Source of the DNA: Microcaldota archaeon
GTDB taxonomy: Archaea; Micrarchaeota; Micrarchaeia; Micrarchaeales; CABMGC01
Assembly: GCA_021797745.1 (NCBI GenBank)
Contig: JAJZZD010000001.1
Coordinates: forward strand, 1 to 64,000
Length of the DNA: 64,000 bases
Reading direction: 5' to 3'
The notes beneath the pieces are model-generated. The model searched no databases. It saw only the letters and a list, made by a program, of their open reading frames with translations, and was not told where the DNA came from. Positions 49,278 to 58,429 of the stretch are shown piece after piece. Position numbers and translations under genes: made by a program. The number at the start of each line of letters is the position of its first letter. The stretch's first letter is position 1.

Positions 49278-51694
49278 AGCCTTTTTTGCGTTCCTTCTCC
49301 GGTAAGCTCCTCCTTGCTTACTCCCAATTCTTTCAGTATTTTAAGCGTTGAAGGTATCACCTGGTGATCTATGTAGTATTCCGCATCATAATCCTTTGCG
49401 AACTCCTCAAGCTCCGCTTTTTCAGATATTGTCTTGCCATTTTTTGTGATTATATATCCTATTGTCAGGTTTTCTATGTCTGAGCGATCTTTTCCGCGCG
49501 CAATTGCCTTCTTAGCCGCGGAGAGCTCAGGAGACGTTATGTCGTAATTGTCTATCCCCTTTCTCAGCTGCGTATGAATGACTAATTCATTCAAGTTAAC
49601 CTTTCCTTCGCGCAAGTCGTTTATCGTTTTTTTGACCAGTTTGACAGCGCTCTCCTTGCTACCCTCTTTAAGTATTGCTTCAAGCACTTTCCTTTGCGTG
49701 TCTCTTGCTATGTTCGACCAGTCCCTTCTTACAAGCTCAAATCCCCTTATTTTTATCCTTCCTGATTCAGAAAGAAGAGCATACTTTTTCTTTACCCCGA
49801 CTTCGCCTGTGCCGGATTTTTTGCCAACAAAAACTCCGCGTGTATAAAAATCCTCGAGTTCCAACTCCATAGATTCAGGCAAGGATGTGTTTACCTGTTT
49901 TAAGAATTCCTTTACGTCATCTTTCGTTTTGTTATTCATGAGTAGGAAAACGCTATCGGTGTCCCCATAGAGCGCTCCAAATCCTGCCTTCTCCGCTTCC
50001 TCTATTACGTTTTTAATGTAATCCCTTCCCAATGCCGTGACACTGGTCGCGCATTCCCTCGAATACCATCTTGACCTTGCATATCCAAGGTACCCGTAGA
50101 AAGAATTAGCAAGTATCTTGAGTGCCTGCGACCTTGCGCCCAAAGATTTGTTGTCTGGGCTTGCCTTGTATGCTTTTTTAACGCTCTGCCTTTCGCTTAT
50201 GAGGATTTTCAGTATGGCCGGTATTATGCCCTGTGGCTCTTTCTTGAACTTGATTCCGATTGGCGTATCGTTGAATCCTGCTTCGTTTATTGACTTCGGC
50301 TCAGCCATTGTCGAAGGGTCTATGTTGTATGCAATTATTATCGAAGGATACAAGCCCCTGAAGTCCAGCACTGCCATGTTTCCATACACTCCTGCCGAAG
50401 GCGTCTTGACATACGCGCCTTCATAGGGAACAGACATCCTGTTCTGAATTTCATGCTCGTCAGGCTTGTTAGGTATAAGCTCGTTGTTTTTGTGCGCATA
50501 TAGCATCAACAGATACTCAACTAGCTGACCAGTTGTTGAGATCATGGTTTCGCTGAGCGTTGTTCCGCACAGCCTTGAAAGCTCAAATTCGAGGGGCATG
50601 AAGAATCTGTACAGCTCATCCAAAGTCAGCGAATCGTCCAGAGAGTAATCTGCCAGATCTTCCGTTTCGCTGTTCTCTTTGTCCCACATTTGATATATTG
50701 TGGTTTTGTTGACCATTTTTTTCTTCGCATTACCTGTTATTGCCTTGTAAACTTCGCCAAGAGTGAACCTGTTCACTTTTATCAGATATTCTGCAGTTCC
50801 CACTACTGCTACGAACTTCGCTACATTGAATATGTCTGCGTGTATTCTGCCAGGTATTTTTGTGCTCTCTACGAGCCCGTGATGCTGCGTATATACGTCT
50901 TCATCATATCTACCTATTCTGAAATTTGCATTGTTTTTTTCGGCCCTTTTCAACAGGTACGGAATGTCGAAATTAGAAGAATTGTAGCCAGATATTATGT
51001 CGAAATCGTTTTTCTTTATTATCTCATTAAATCTTTCGAGCATCTCCTTCTCGTTTTTGACCTGCTCCACGAAATCTTTGTTTATTCTCTTTGGTGTTAT
51101 GACTCCCTTGATGTTGTCGTTTGCATAGCTTATCATGATCGCAGGGTCCTTATCCGGATTAGGTATATTTTTAGGGTTGTACGTTTCTATGTCGAAGCAT
51201 ATATGGCTTAACTGCGGCATTTCGAGTTCCTTTCTTTCTATTTTGTCTATCATTCGCATACCATTCTCATCGTGCACCTCTGCACTGATCCCGAACAGCG
51301 GCGAAAGGTTTTTGTCTATGAGATATCTCTTCCAGAAAAGTATATCGTATTCGTAACAGACGCCCAGCTCCTGCATGTAACTTTTAAGAACAGGAATTTC
51401 TCTGGCTGCATTCGCATATATCCTAAAAACCCTGGTCTTTTTACCCGAAATGAATTTTTCGTCCTTCTCAACTTTGTAAACCTCAACCTTTGTTCCGTTC
51501 TTGTCGTAAGTTGAGAATGTACCTATGCTTTTTTCACTTACAGAATCATTTCCTGGAGCTAGGTAGAAATAAGGCCGGAATTCCTTGTCAAAAATAGGAT
51601 AAACGTTGCTTCCCTGCTTTACCGTAAGCCTGATTGTGCTTCTGGCGCCGATGTCCAAATAGTCCGCGTCTAAAATCACTCCCTCTATGTGCAT
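49274..51694 (-). CDS. polB: B-family DNA polymerase
   Basis: An 806-residue polymerase. Exonuclease domain: ICFDIETYNPKNIP (Exo I), SGYNSSNFDIPYLLKRA (Exo II), LADYSLDDSLTLDELYR (Exo III). Polymerase motifs: VLDFRGLYPSIIIAYNIDPS (A), LGARSQALKILANSFYGYLGYARSRWYSRECA (B) and ALYGDTDSVFL (C). The residue after R in motif A is Gly rather than Ser. Motifs are uninterrupted, so no intein. It is probably a replication or repair polymerase beside PolD. Map is translationally coupled downstream. Confidence 0.96.
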   Translation of the reverse strand: MHIEGVILDADYLDIGARSTIRLTVKQGSNVYPIFDKEFRPYFYLAPGNDSVSEKSIGTFSTYDKNGTKVEVYKVEKDEKFISGKKTRVFRIYANAAREIPVLKSYMQELGVCYEYDILFWKRYLIDKNLSPLFGISAEVHDENGMRMIDKIERKELEMPQLSHICFDIETYNPKNIPNPDKDPAIMISYANDNIKGVITPKRINKDFVEQVKNEKEMLERFNEIIKKNDFDIISGYNSSNFDIPYLLKRAEKNNANFRIGRYDEDVYTQHHGLVESTKIPGRIHADIFNVAKFVAVVGTAEYLIKVNRFTLGEVYKAITGNAKKKMVNKTTIYQMWDKENSETEDLADYSLDDSLTLDELYRFFMPLEFELSRLCGTTLSETMISTTGQLVEYLLMLYAHKNNELIPNKPDEHEIQNRMSVPYEGAYVKTPSAGVYGNMAVLDFRGLYPSIIIAYNIDPSTMAEPKSINEAGFNDTPIGIKFKKEPQGIIPAILKILISERQSVKKAYKASPDNKSLGARSQALKILANSFYGYLGYARSRWYSRECATSVTALGRDYIKNVIEEAEKAGFGALYGDTDSVFLLMNNKTKDDVKEFLKQVNTSLPESMELELEDFYTRGVFVGKKSGTGEVGVKKKYALLSESGRIKIRGFELVRRDWSNIARDTQRKVLEAILKEGSKESAVKLVKKTINDLREGKVNLNELVIHTQLRKGIDNYDITSPELSAAKKAIARGKDRSDIENLTIGYIITKNGKTISEKAELEEFAKDYDAEYYIDHQVIPSTLKILKELGVSKEELTGEGTQKRL

Positions 51695-51756
51695 GTAACC
51701 CTTTTCAGCAGGAAATGCTGCAGTTATTGCAGTTTCGCAATGAATTTAATTGTGCG

Positions 51757-52167
51757 TTATTTTTGCGTAGGTTCGAGCTTTGCCCTAGAAAGCGGCAAAG
51801 GCGAAGGCATGCCTATGCTTGATGCCAAAAGTACACCACGCGAACCGCACTCAAAGTTAAGAAAATTTATGACATCCTCTGCAAAAGCAGTAGGAAGGGT
51901 CTTCTTGTCCTTCCAGGTTTTGTCTATTTCTTCAGCTGCGCTTTTGTTCTCCTTTGTCTTTATGTTCCCTTTTATCTTAAGCGTGCCTACCTCCTTCTCT
52001 GACTTTCCCTGTGTACTGACATATGATGTGGAAAACAGGTATGCAACATCAACATTTTCACCTGTGACCTTTACGTCCTCGAAGTTTATGTTGAACTTCA
52101 TGTTGGTTATTGATTCATCCGCTATTCGTTCAGCATCGACATTCCTTACTATGTTGCCTGTTATCAT
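51757..52167 (-). CDS. Hypothetical protein, 136 aa
   Basis: A soluble beta/alpha protein: an N-terminal strand region (TNMKFNINFEDVKVTGENVDVAYLFSTSYV), EVGTLKIKGNIKTKENK, then two helices (EEIDKTWKDKKTLPTAFAEDVINFLNFECGSRGVLLASSIGMPSPLPL). The strand-strand-helix-helix order with a helical end after P-x-A-x-x-V is faintly reminiscent of SecB, but I would not assign it. It reads in the same direction as polB, 62 bases ahead. Confidence 0.6.
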   Translation of the reverse strand: MITGNIVRNVDAERIADESITNMKFNINFEDVKVTGENVDVAYLFSTSYVSTQGKSEKEVGTLKIKGNIKTKENKSAAEEIDKTWKDKKTLPTAFAEDVINFLNFECGSRGVLLASSIGMPSPLPLSRAKLEPTQK

Positions 52168-52335
52168 AAAATCACAAGATTAATGCTGGAGGAAGGTATT
52201 TATAGATTGTCTTTATTCGCTTTGTTCGACAAAGTCAGCAAGGAACTCCTGCACATGCTGCTTTGCTTTTGCACTGCAAAAGGTATTTATACTCAACTTG
52301 CCTATTAACCAATAATTATTTTGTAAAAGGATTAT

Positions 52336-52752
52336 ATGCCAAATAGGACTGTATTGAACAAATATGGTCTCTTTGTCTTGAACATTCATAAAATTACAAA
52401 AAAGAAGGAGCAATCTCGCGAAGACGCAAAACTGATAGACAAGGCAAGACTGATTGCACTGCTTTCGAGCAGGAGCTGGCGCACGCATGGTGCGCTGGCC
52501 GGCAACGGTTTTGACAAGGAGGCGATTAAAAGCGAAGCGCAGCTTGCGTTTTCCTCGGGCTGGATCGACATAACTGAAGACGAAATAAAAGAAGTCGTCA
52601 CTGCAAACTACGATGAGTTGGCCCTGTCGAACGTTTTCTACGAAATTTTCCCTGAAAAAGAGCAGAGAATAGAGTTCATCAACCTCTTTTCTGAACTCAG
52701 GGCAGAATTCGTTGACGGAATGGAACCAATAAAGCGTACAGAAGAGATGTAA
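52336..52752 (+). CDS. Hypothetical protein, 138 aa
   Basis: A mainly helical soluble protein of unknown function. Features are KKEQSREDAKLIDKARLIALLSSRSW, GFDKEAIKSEAQLAFSSGWIDITEDEIKEVVTANYDEL and FEIF-like FYEIFPEKEQRIEFINLFSELRAEFVDG. No Cys pairs, signal or membrane segment. It ends 62 bases before the tRNA-Arg(TCG) gene. Promoter lies in the 168-base AT-rich gap 52168-52335, which also serves the divergent 52167 gene; nothing else seen there. Confidence 0.55.
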   Translation: MPNRTVLNKYGLFVLNIHKITKKKEQSREDAKLIDKARLIALLSSRSWRTHGALAGNGFDKEAIKSEAQLAFSSGWIDITEDEIKEVVTANYDELALSNVFYEIFPEKEQRIEFINLFSELRAEFVDGMEPIKRTEEM

Positions 52753-52784
52753 CCAATTTGCAGTTTATTGCGGCCTATCACTAG

Positions 52785-52793
52785 TTTTTATAC
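52785..52793 (+). promoter_or_regulatory. TATA box of tRNA-Arg(TCG)
   Basis: TTTTTATAC at 52785-52793 is centred about 26 bases before the tRNA 5' end, the canonical distance for an archaeal tRNA promoter. Confidence 0.55.
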
Positions 52794-52814
52794 ATTGCAA
52801 TCGCAAATACTCCA

Positions 52815-52889
52815 GGGCATGTGGCGTAATTTGGATAGCGCATCGGGCTTCGGACCCGAGGGTTGCGGGTTCAAATCCCGTCATGCCCG
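52815..52889 (+). tRNA. tRNA-Arg (anticodon TCG)
   Basis: A complete 75-base cloverleaf without intron. Acceptor GGGCATG / CATGCCC with discriminator G, D-stem GCGT / GCGC, anticodon stem TCGGG / CCCGA with loop CTTCGGA (TCG at 52850-52852), and T-stem GCGGG / CCCGT with loop TTCAAAT. CCA is not encoded. It reads CGA and, by wobble, CGN Arg codons. It precedes an AT-rich operon. Confidence 0.95.
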
Positions 52890-53054
52890 CTACTAAATAA
52901 TAAGTATTTGAGTTCAAATCTCTACAGATCTCGTTTCGAAGTCTTCTCCCGCAGTTTCAACTGAGAAGTTTCAATAAGCAAATGAGAAAGCCACTTTCTT
53001 TTGCGGTCGCATTTCACGAAAGCAGAGCGTATGCTTATTGATATTTTTTGATGC

Positions 53055-54095
53055 TCAATACCCTTTAACGCTACTTCTTTCCTTTTTAAACTTCCCTAAT
53101 ATTAACCTGAACGCCAGTCTGCCATCCTTATATACCATTGGTGTTCCGAGTACTTCGTTACATTTAGGGCATTCTAAGTTCTTTAAGTCTTTAGTACCTG
53201 CTATATTCGGTTCACGCTGCAATTTTTCCAGTTCCGGTGGTTCGAATATCCTATTCAAATAACATCTGAGCAACCTTCCACGACCGTCTTTTTGATACAA
53301 AAGCACCTTAGTTCCGCAGTTAGCGCAGGAAACATCTAACATGACTGCAGTTCCCCCTCTTTCCTGCCTGTAACTATCATTTTTCATCTTAATTCTTCTC
53401 TCACCCCATTTATTCACATCATTCATATTTTCACCATTATCATTTTCGGCATACACTGCTGAAGCTTCAGTATCGCTCTCGGTTTTAGTATCATTGTCGC
53501 TTTTTTGCCTTCGCGATGCGTTTTTTAACGCGTTTTTATAGTTTTCATATATTTTACGAGCAACATCTGCCGCATTCCCTTCTTCATTTACGATTTTCAT
53601 ATCGAACTTTCCATCGAATTTTCCTCTTTTCATCGCATAGTATTCTTCTACTGCGGCTGGGATCCGTTTGGACCTGCCTTCTTTTTTAAGTCTCTCTTGT
53701 AGTGACTTTTCCGAAGGCGGCTCCAGGTAAACTGCGAAGGTCTTTTCAGGGAAACGAGCAGTCATTATACGAGTTTTTTGTACTGGCCAGTCTATTACTG
53801 GAAAATTACCTGTTTTTAATGCGTCTGTGATCGATTCTATCGGAGTTCCGTAATACGCGCCGTAAAGTCTGTTTACCACTAGAAACTTTCCTTCTTCTTT
53901 TAATTTTTTAAAATATTCTTCAGACACAGATATTTTATCTTTTTCTCCGTCCCTCAACCACCTTGTAGTATACGGAGATATGTAAACAAATTTCTTGTCA
54001 AGCTCGTTTAACTGATGTATTACTGTTGTTTTTCCAACGCCAGTAGGGCCCAGTACAAGAAGAATCTTGGTCTCTTGAGTTTTTGTGTTTTCCAT
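53055..54095 (-). CDS. Guanylate-kinase-like protein fused to a zinc-ribbon domain
   Basis: A 346-residue protein. Residues 8-190 resemble guanylate kinase: LLVLGPTGVGKTTVIHQL (P-loop), YISPYTTRWLRDGEKDKISVSEEYF (the S-x-T-TR-x-x-R-x-GE GMP site), LYGAYYGTPIESI and FAVYLEPPSEKSLQERLKKEG. A disordered acidic linker follows (about 195-245), then a C-terminal zinc region: SCANCGTKVLLYQKDGRGRLLRCYLNRIF and LECPKCNEVLGTPMVY. Guanylate kinases make GDP from GMP and are rare in archaea. It follows the RibA-PyrF fusion gene by 4 bases, so they are cotranscribed. The zinc part may bind nucleic acid or protein. Confidence 0.78.
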   Translation of the reverse strand: MENTKTQETKILLVLGPTGVGKTTVIHQLNELDKKFVYISPYTTRWLRDGEKDKISVSEEYFKKLKEEGKFLVVNRLYGAYYGTPIESITDALKTGNFPVIDWPVQKTRIMTARFPEKTFAVYLEPPSEKSLQERLKKEGRSKRIPAAVEEYYAMKRGKFDGKFDMKIVNEEGNAADVARKIYENYKNALKNASRRQKSDNDTKTESDTEASAVYAENDNGENMNDVNKWGERRIKMKNDSYRQERGGTAVMLDVSCANCGTKVLLYQKDGRGRLLRCYLNRIFEPPELEKLQREPNIAGTKDLKNLECPKCNEVLGTPMVYKDGRLAFRLILGKFKKERSSVKGY

Positions 54096-54099
54096 CGTG

Positions 54100-55734
54100 C
54101 TACCTTATTTCATTTATCTTTCTTTTCATTTCTATTACTGCATTTTCTATCTCTCTGCGCCAGTTTTTATCATTTGTTTTGTATGGATACAGTATCGCGC
54201 GCGAAGAATTCACGACCAATCCTTTCTTATGCGAATCGAGCAGCTCATGCGCTTTTGTTATTTTACCTCCCTGCGCTCCAAAGCCAGCCAATAAAATCGG
54301 CATGTCATCTGGAATTATCTTTCTTATTGATGAAAAATCTATGCTCTCCGTAGACGAAATTACCGGCATAACGTTTCTAGATGTGTTCCATCGTCGCACA
54401 ACTAGTTCCATAACGTAAATCCACAACGGCACTCCCGTAGCAGTTATCGTATTTTGCACTATGTCTCCCCCTTTATTGCTAGTTTTGACTAAAACTATCG
54501 CAGCCTTATTTTCCATATTCCTGAATGGTGCTAACACGTCATCTCCCATGTATGGATTTACCACTACTGCGTCAGCTCCAAGTTTGCTGAAGATTAAGTC
54601 CATGTATGCTTTCATTGTGTTCGAGGTATCGCCTATCTTAGAGTCGATGATTATCGGTATTTGTGCATGTCTCTTTTTAATGTACTTTATCGTATCTAAA
54701 AGCAGCCTATCTCCATTCTCAAAAATATCAAAGAACGCTTTCTGAATTTTATATGCACATACATGTGCAGCTGTTATATCTATGACTTCGTGCAAAAAAT
54801 CGAAAGCCTTTGTTCTATCGCTTGCGTGACTGTCGGTGATCTCTTTGGGCATCTTATTCAAGTCCGGATCCAGCCCGCAACATACTAAACTGTCATTTTC
54901 CGACATTGCCGTGTTTAACAAGCGCATGAAATTTCTCTGCGTGGCATCCTGTTTATCCTTTTGTATTAACTCTATGTGTCCTAGTTTTTCCTGTTTCGCT
55001 TCCAAATGAAGTCTCGTTAATTTAGTGGGCTCTATTACAACTGGCGTTAAACCCGATAGTTTAAATCCATTCTCAGTAAAAACAGAAACTTTCTTAGGAT
55101 TATTTGTAGCTAGATTTATTTTTATATTCGATTTTAAACCCCAGAATTTCAATATTCCTACCGCACCGCCGTATGTCCTAACATCTATATTTCCGTCATT
55201 CGCCAGTATCTTTGCCGCTTCTACGGTGTCTAGCCCCAGTGCGTCCTGGAGGGTTAATGTAGCCAGTTTGAAAGGCAAACCTAAGCCCCTGGCATCTTGT
55301 TTAGGTATGTGTATTATAATTCCCTTGCCTGCGTTTCTTATTTCTTCCATGGCAAGCGCAAGCTGCTCTCTGCATTCGCATGTTCTGTCTCCAAATACTT
55401 GTCCGGTTTCACATCCAGAGTCAATTCTTAACAGCAACTGTTTTTCATTTTTAAAATAAGGGTTAAAATTTCTATCCAAGTCGCCCTTTACCAATGCAAG
55501 ATAGTTGACCCATTTATCATCTATGAAAAAATCAAACTGATAAAATTTTCCGAAATCAGTATTAAGCACTCCAAATCCATTTCTAATTATTTTAAAATGG
55601 TTAAACTTTCCATTTTCCTTTACTATTACTTTTTTAGAAAGACTCTGCATAGAATATCTAGCGTAGCCAAGTATGCGGCTTACTTCGTCAACAGTGGTGT
55701 GCTTGGCTAACGCGATTGATTTAAAATCTGGCAT
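54100..55734 (-). CDS. Fusion of GTP cyclohydrolase II-like and orotidine 5'-phosphate decarboxylase domains
   Basis: A 544-residue two-domain enzyme. Residues about 40-270 are RibA-like: RIDSGCETGQVFGDRTCECREQL (three zinc cysteines), HIPKQDARGLGLPFKLATLTLQ, INLATNNPKKVSVFTENGF and LEAKQEKLGHI. Compared with RibA, HSEC reads DSGC and QEGR reads QDAR, so activity may be altered. Residues about 280-544 are PyrF-like (CCGLDPDLNKMP, IIDSKIGDTSNTMKAY, VVNPYMGDDVLAPF, ILLAGFGAQGG), which makes UMP from OMP. The gene ends with TAG. It leads an AT-rich two-gene operon with the guanylate-kinase-like gene. No other riboflavin or pyrimidine gene is near. Confidence 0.85.
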   Translation of the reverse strand: MPDFKSIALAKHTTVDEVSRILGYARYSMQSLSKKVIVKENGKFNHFKIIRNGFGVLNTDFGKFYQFDFFIDDKWVNYLALVKGDLDRNFNPYFKNEKQLLLRIDSGCETGQVFGDRTCECREQLALAMEEIRNAGKGIIIHIPKQDARGLGLPFKLATLTLQDALGLDTVEAAKILANDGNIDVRTYGGAVGILKFWGLKSNIKINLATNNPKKVSVFTENGFKLSGLTPVVIEPTKLTRLHLEAKQEKLGHIELIQKDKQDATQRNFMRLLNTAMSENDSLVCCGLDPDLNKMPKEITDSHASDRTKAFDFLHEVIDITAAHVCAYKIQKAFFDIFENGDRLLLDTIKYIKKRHAQIPIIIDSKIGDTSNTMKAYMDLIFSKLGADAVVVNPYMGDDVLAPFRNMENKAAIVLVKTSNKGGDIVQNTITATGVPLWIYVMELVVRRWNTSRNVMPVISSTESIDFSSIRKIIPDDMPILLAGFGAQGGKITKAHELLDSHKKGLVVNSSRAILYPYKTNDKNWRREIENAVIEMKRKINEIR

Positions 55735-55814
55735 GTTATCTGAAAACTACTCAGTTGAAGCCTTATATATATTTTGAGTTGAAATTTTCCTTTGTGCATT
55801 TGCTTCTAAAAATA

Positions 55815-57284
55815 TCACGATAGAAGCTTGTCTGCAAGAGGTATGTTTTCCAAGGCGCGCTGCTGCTCGAGCTGCTGGTATACCATGTAGATTATTCCCA
55901 CAGTGAGCAAAATCCCCATTCCTGTGCCGACTGCGCCGGTGAGGTTTGCGAACGCGGCAAGCAAAGCCACTATTATGCTTCCTAGCGTGGTAATAGTGGG
56001 TATGTATTTGTTAAGCACGCTCTCTACAACGCGCGGGTCTCTTCTGAATCCTGGAATCTGCCAGCCAACGTCCTGCAACTGCGCAGCCATCGCCTTAGGG
56101 CTCTGTCCAGTCATCTCCACCCAGAACTTTCCGAATATCACACACAGAATAACAAGGAACAGCGTGTATGTGATGATGTGCACCCATTCAGGAACTATGA
56201 CTGTGCCTCCCCACGGCAGGTAAAGCGTGGTGGTTTGTGTAATCAATTCGTTGAAATATGTGCTGTATCCGACGCCGCCTTCAGAACTAGGATAAGGAAG
56301 TCCTACGTTGACGAAAGTAGGTGACAAAAGGTAAAGAAGGCCTCCCTGAAGAATGTGCTGTCCGTTGGTGTTCTGGTAAGTGCCTAAGAAACACGCATAC
56401 TGCGGGCTGCACGCGCCCCCGCTGCCAAGCGTAGGCAGCACTGCCCCTCCCCAAGCAGACAGGCTGAGTATTAGCGAAGTTGCGAGTATGACTGGAAGGA
56501 CGCTGATGTAAAGTAGAGGTATCGGGAGCCTTCCTCCTATGCCCCTGAACTGCGAAAACACCAGCGGCAATTCCACTTTTATGTTGTATATGTAAATGCA
56601 CACAAGCATGACCAGTATTGACATGAACAGCGGCGCTATCGCAAGTACTGCGTCAGGCAGCGCCGATGCGCCGCCGGTCGCGAGCTCGCTCAACGCTCCA
56701 GGCACAAGCACAGTAGCTGTGCTCGCTATAATCGCGTATGCTATGCCGCCTGCTATGAACAGGTTTATCCCCGAAGTTATCCCGTACTTTACCATAGCCT
56801 CGTCAAGGAATATGACGAATATGGCTCCAAGCGTGAGCTGGAGCGCCACGAGCCAGAAGAACCCTATGCCTATAAGCGGGATTTCCTTAGTGAATAATAT
56901 TCCTTCAACCACGGCTATGAGTATTGCAAATAACTTCTGCATGCTCTGGAAGCGGCCCTTCTGCTCAGGGTCATTGAGGTCCACTTTCAAGAGCCCGGTT
57001 CCCATGACAAGCTGCAGGACTATGCTTGACAAGACAATAGGGCTTATTCCTACAGTTACAAGCGTGCCAGTCCTGGCAGCGAACACTGTGTTGAGTATCT
57101 GGTAAAAAGAGCTTGTCTGCAGCTCCGAAACGTTAGAGCCTACTGCAGGTATGCTGAAAAGAAGGAAATAGACACACATTATCAATGCCGTCCACTTCAT
57201 CTTCTGCTTGAACGTAAGTGGAGCATCTGGCTTTTTGATGTTCGGGATGAACTTAAGTATACGGTCTAAAATATGCAAACTCAC
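55815..57284 (-). CDS. secY: Protein translocase subunit SecY
   Basis: A 489-residue protein with ten hydrophobic helices, starting with GTG preceded by GGTGAACAT. Recognisable segments are KQKMKWTALIMCVYFLLFSIPAVG (TM1), TVGISPIVLSSIVLQLVMGTGLLKVDLNDPEQKGRFQSMQKLFAI (plug/TM2b-3), VELPLVFSQFRGIGGRLPIPLLYISVLPVILA and GQSPKAMAAQLQDVGWQIPGFRRDPRVVESVLNKYIPTITTLGS. It forms the SecYEG channel for export and membrane insertion. An extracytoplasmic insert (GGACSPQYACFLGTYQNTNG) carries two Cys. Here it is separated from adkA and the EMC3-like gene, unlike many archaea. Confidence 0.96.
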   Translation of the reverse strand: MSLHILDRILKFIPNIKKPDAPLTFKQKMKWTALIMCVYFLLFSIPAVGSNVSELQTSSFYQILNTVFAARTGTLVTVGISPIVLSSIVLQLVMGTGLLKVDLNDPEQKGRFQSMQKLFAILIAVVEGILFTKEIPLIGIGFFWLVALQLTLGAIFVIFLDEAMVKYGITSGINLFIAGGIAYAIIASTATVLVPGALSELATGGASALPDAVLAIAPLFMSILVMLVCIYIYNIKVELPLVFSQFRGIGGRLPIPLLYISVLPVILATSLILSLSAWGGAVLPTLGSGGACSPQYACFLGTYQNTNGQHILQGGLLYLLSPTFVNVGLPYPSSEGGVGYSTYFNELITQTTTLYLPWGGTVIVPEWVHIITYTLFLVILCVIFGKFWVEMTGQSPKAMAAQLQDVGWQIPGFRRDPRVVESVLNKYIPTITTLGSIIVALLAAFANLTGAVGTGMGILLTVGIIYMVYQQLEQQRALENIPLADKLLS

Positions 57285-57349
57285 ATGTTCACCGGAATTT
57301 TATTTTCTATCTTGCCTTATCTTGACTTATTCATACTTATCGAGTTAAT

Positions 57350-58366
57350 TCACAAAAACTGCAATTCAACTGTGTATGAGCCGTTCGCGTTCAGGCGCTT
57401 AACTACCTTTATTTTTCTTTTGTATGCACCGTTTGCGAAACCTGCCAATAATGAACTAGATAAATCTATAAATCCACTTGCGGAATTCAAGTGCGAATAC
57501 CTGAGCCTTAGTGCATTCGGTTTTTTGCCTGCCATGCTCACGGCGTCGACCCCTGCGTATCCCGAAAGCCTGGCGAAGGCAGCCGCCTTGCCTGCTGCGT
57601 TTCCCTCCCTGCCTGCTTCTTCCTCTTTGCCCGAAATCTTTTTGCCAAGCACGAAAAGCATTTTTCTCACTATGTGCCTTAGCGGTTCGCGCTCAAGCGG
57701 CGCGCTTTCGAGCAGATAATACGATTCGCACGCCCCGCCGTATTTTCCTCCTTTCAACGCTTTCATTGCCATCATTGACGCCGTATCAATATCACCTATG
57801 CCCTCTCCAGCTTCGCGTACTGCTGTTCGCTGCGAGATTACGAACTGGCAGAATTCTGATCCGGCAAATTTGCAGTGTACTTCTTCGGCATCAAGCCTTG
57901 TCTTTGAATGCTGAGACAGGTAGCCTGCCATTATACCGGCTTCAAAATCGTGCATCTTTATGCTAGAATTCATGCCGAGATTGTCAACAGCGTATGAAGT
58001 TATCATAGTTTTAGATTCGAACGGATAATAAAGGATTTTTCCGAATCCCGCGCTTTCGAGCATTTTAGATAGTGTGTTGTCAGAGTTGAAGTGCTTGAAA
58101 AGGGCCTCGCCTATCTCGTATCCGTACCTGTAAGCCAGTTCCTTTGTCTCCTTCTCGAAATTGTATATTATATCCTGCATGCCCAAGGTGCGCCTGGCCT
58201 CGTGCCTTTTGTTCAGCGCATTCCTGAAAAGAAAATCTTCCCTGCTCTGCGCAGCGGCCTCCGCCGCAGCATGCGGCTGTTCGCGTTTTTTGGCTGCACG
58301 CGTTTGCTTTTTACTTGCTTTGGCCGTTTTCTCAATTTTCTTTTTTCTGCCTGCCTGCATATTCAT
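57350..58366 (-). CDS. V4R-domain protein
   Basis: A 338-residue protein. The first 45 residues are Lys/Ala-rich and basic. Residues about 60-180 contain a V4R domain: IGEALFKHFNSDNTLSKMLESAGFG, HDFEAGIMAGYLSQHSKTRLDAEEVHCKFAGSEFCQFVISQ, with the conserved E-x-x-C-x-x-x-G-x-x-x-C ligand pattern. A further alpha/beta region follows (residues 190-338). V4R domains bind small hydrophobic ligands or zinc and occur in regulators and in homologues of the TRAPP subunit Bet3. Its role here is unknown. The gene overlaps nothing and lies just upstream of secY on the same strand. Confidence 0.75.
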   Translation of the reverse strand: MNMQAGRKKKIEKTAKASKKQTRAAKKREQPHAAAEAAAQSREDFLFRNALNKRHEARRTLGMQDIIYNFEKETKELAYRYGYEIGEALFKHFNSDNTLSKMLESAGFGKILYYPFESKTMITSYAVDNLGMNSSIKMHDFEAGIMAGYLSQHSKTRLDAEEVHCKFAGSEFCQFVISQRTAVREAGEGIGDIDTASMMAMKALKGGKYGGACESYYLLESAPLEREPLRHIVRKMLFVLGKKISGKEEEAGREGNAAGKAAAFARLSGYAGVDAVSMAGKKPNALRLRYSHLNSASGFIDLSSSLLAGFANGAYKRKIKVVKRLNANGSYTVELQFL

Positions 58367-58429
58367 ACCTGAATTACAAACTATCTACTAAGCAAAACGA
58401 TTTATATGACTGGCATAGCTGTGGCAGGC

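Noticed and set aside
52910-52922. T-arm-like GAGTTCAAATCTC just behind tRNA-Arg(TCG), considered as an att-site remnant
   Set aside because: The match to the tRNA 3' end is short and imperfect, no integrase is nearby, and no second boundary copy was found at 55.7-55.8 kb.
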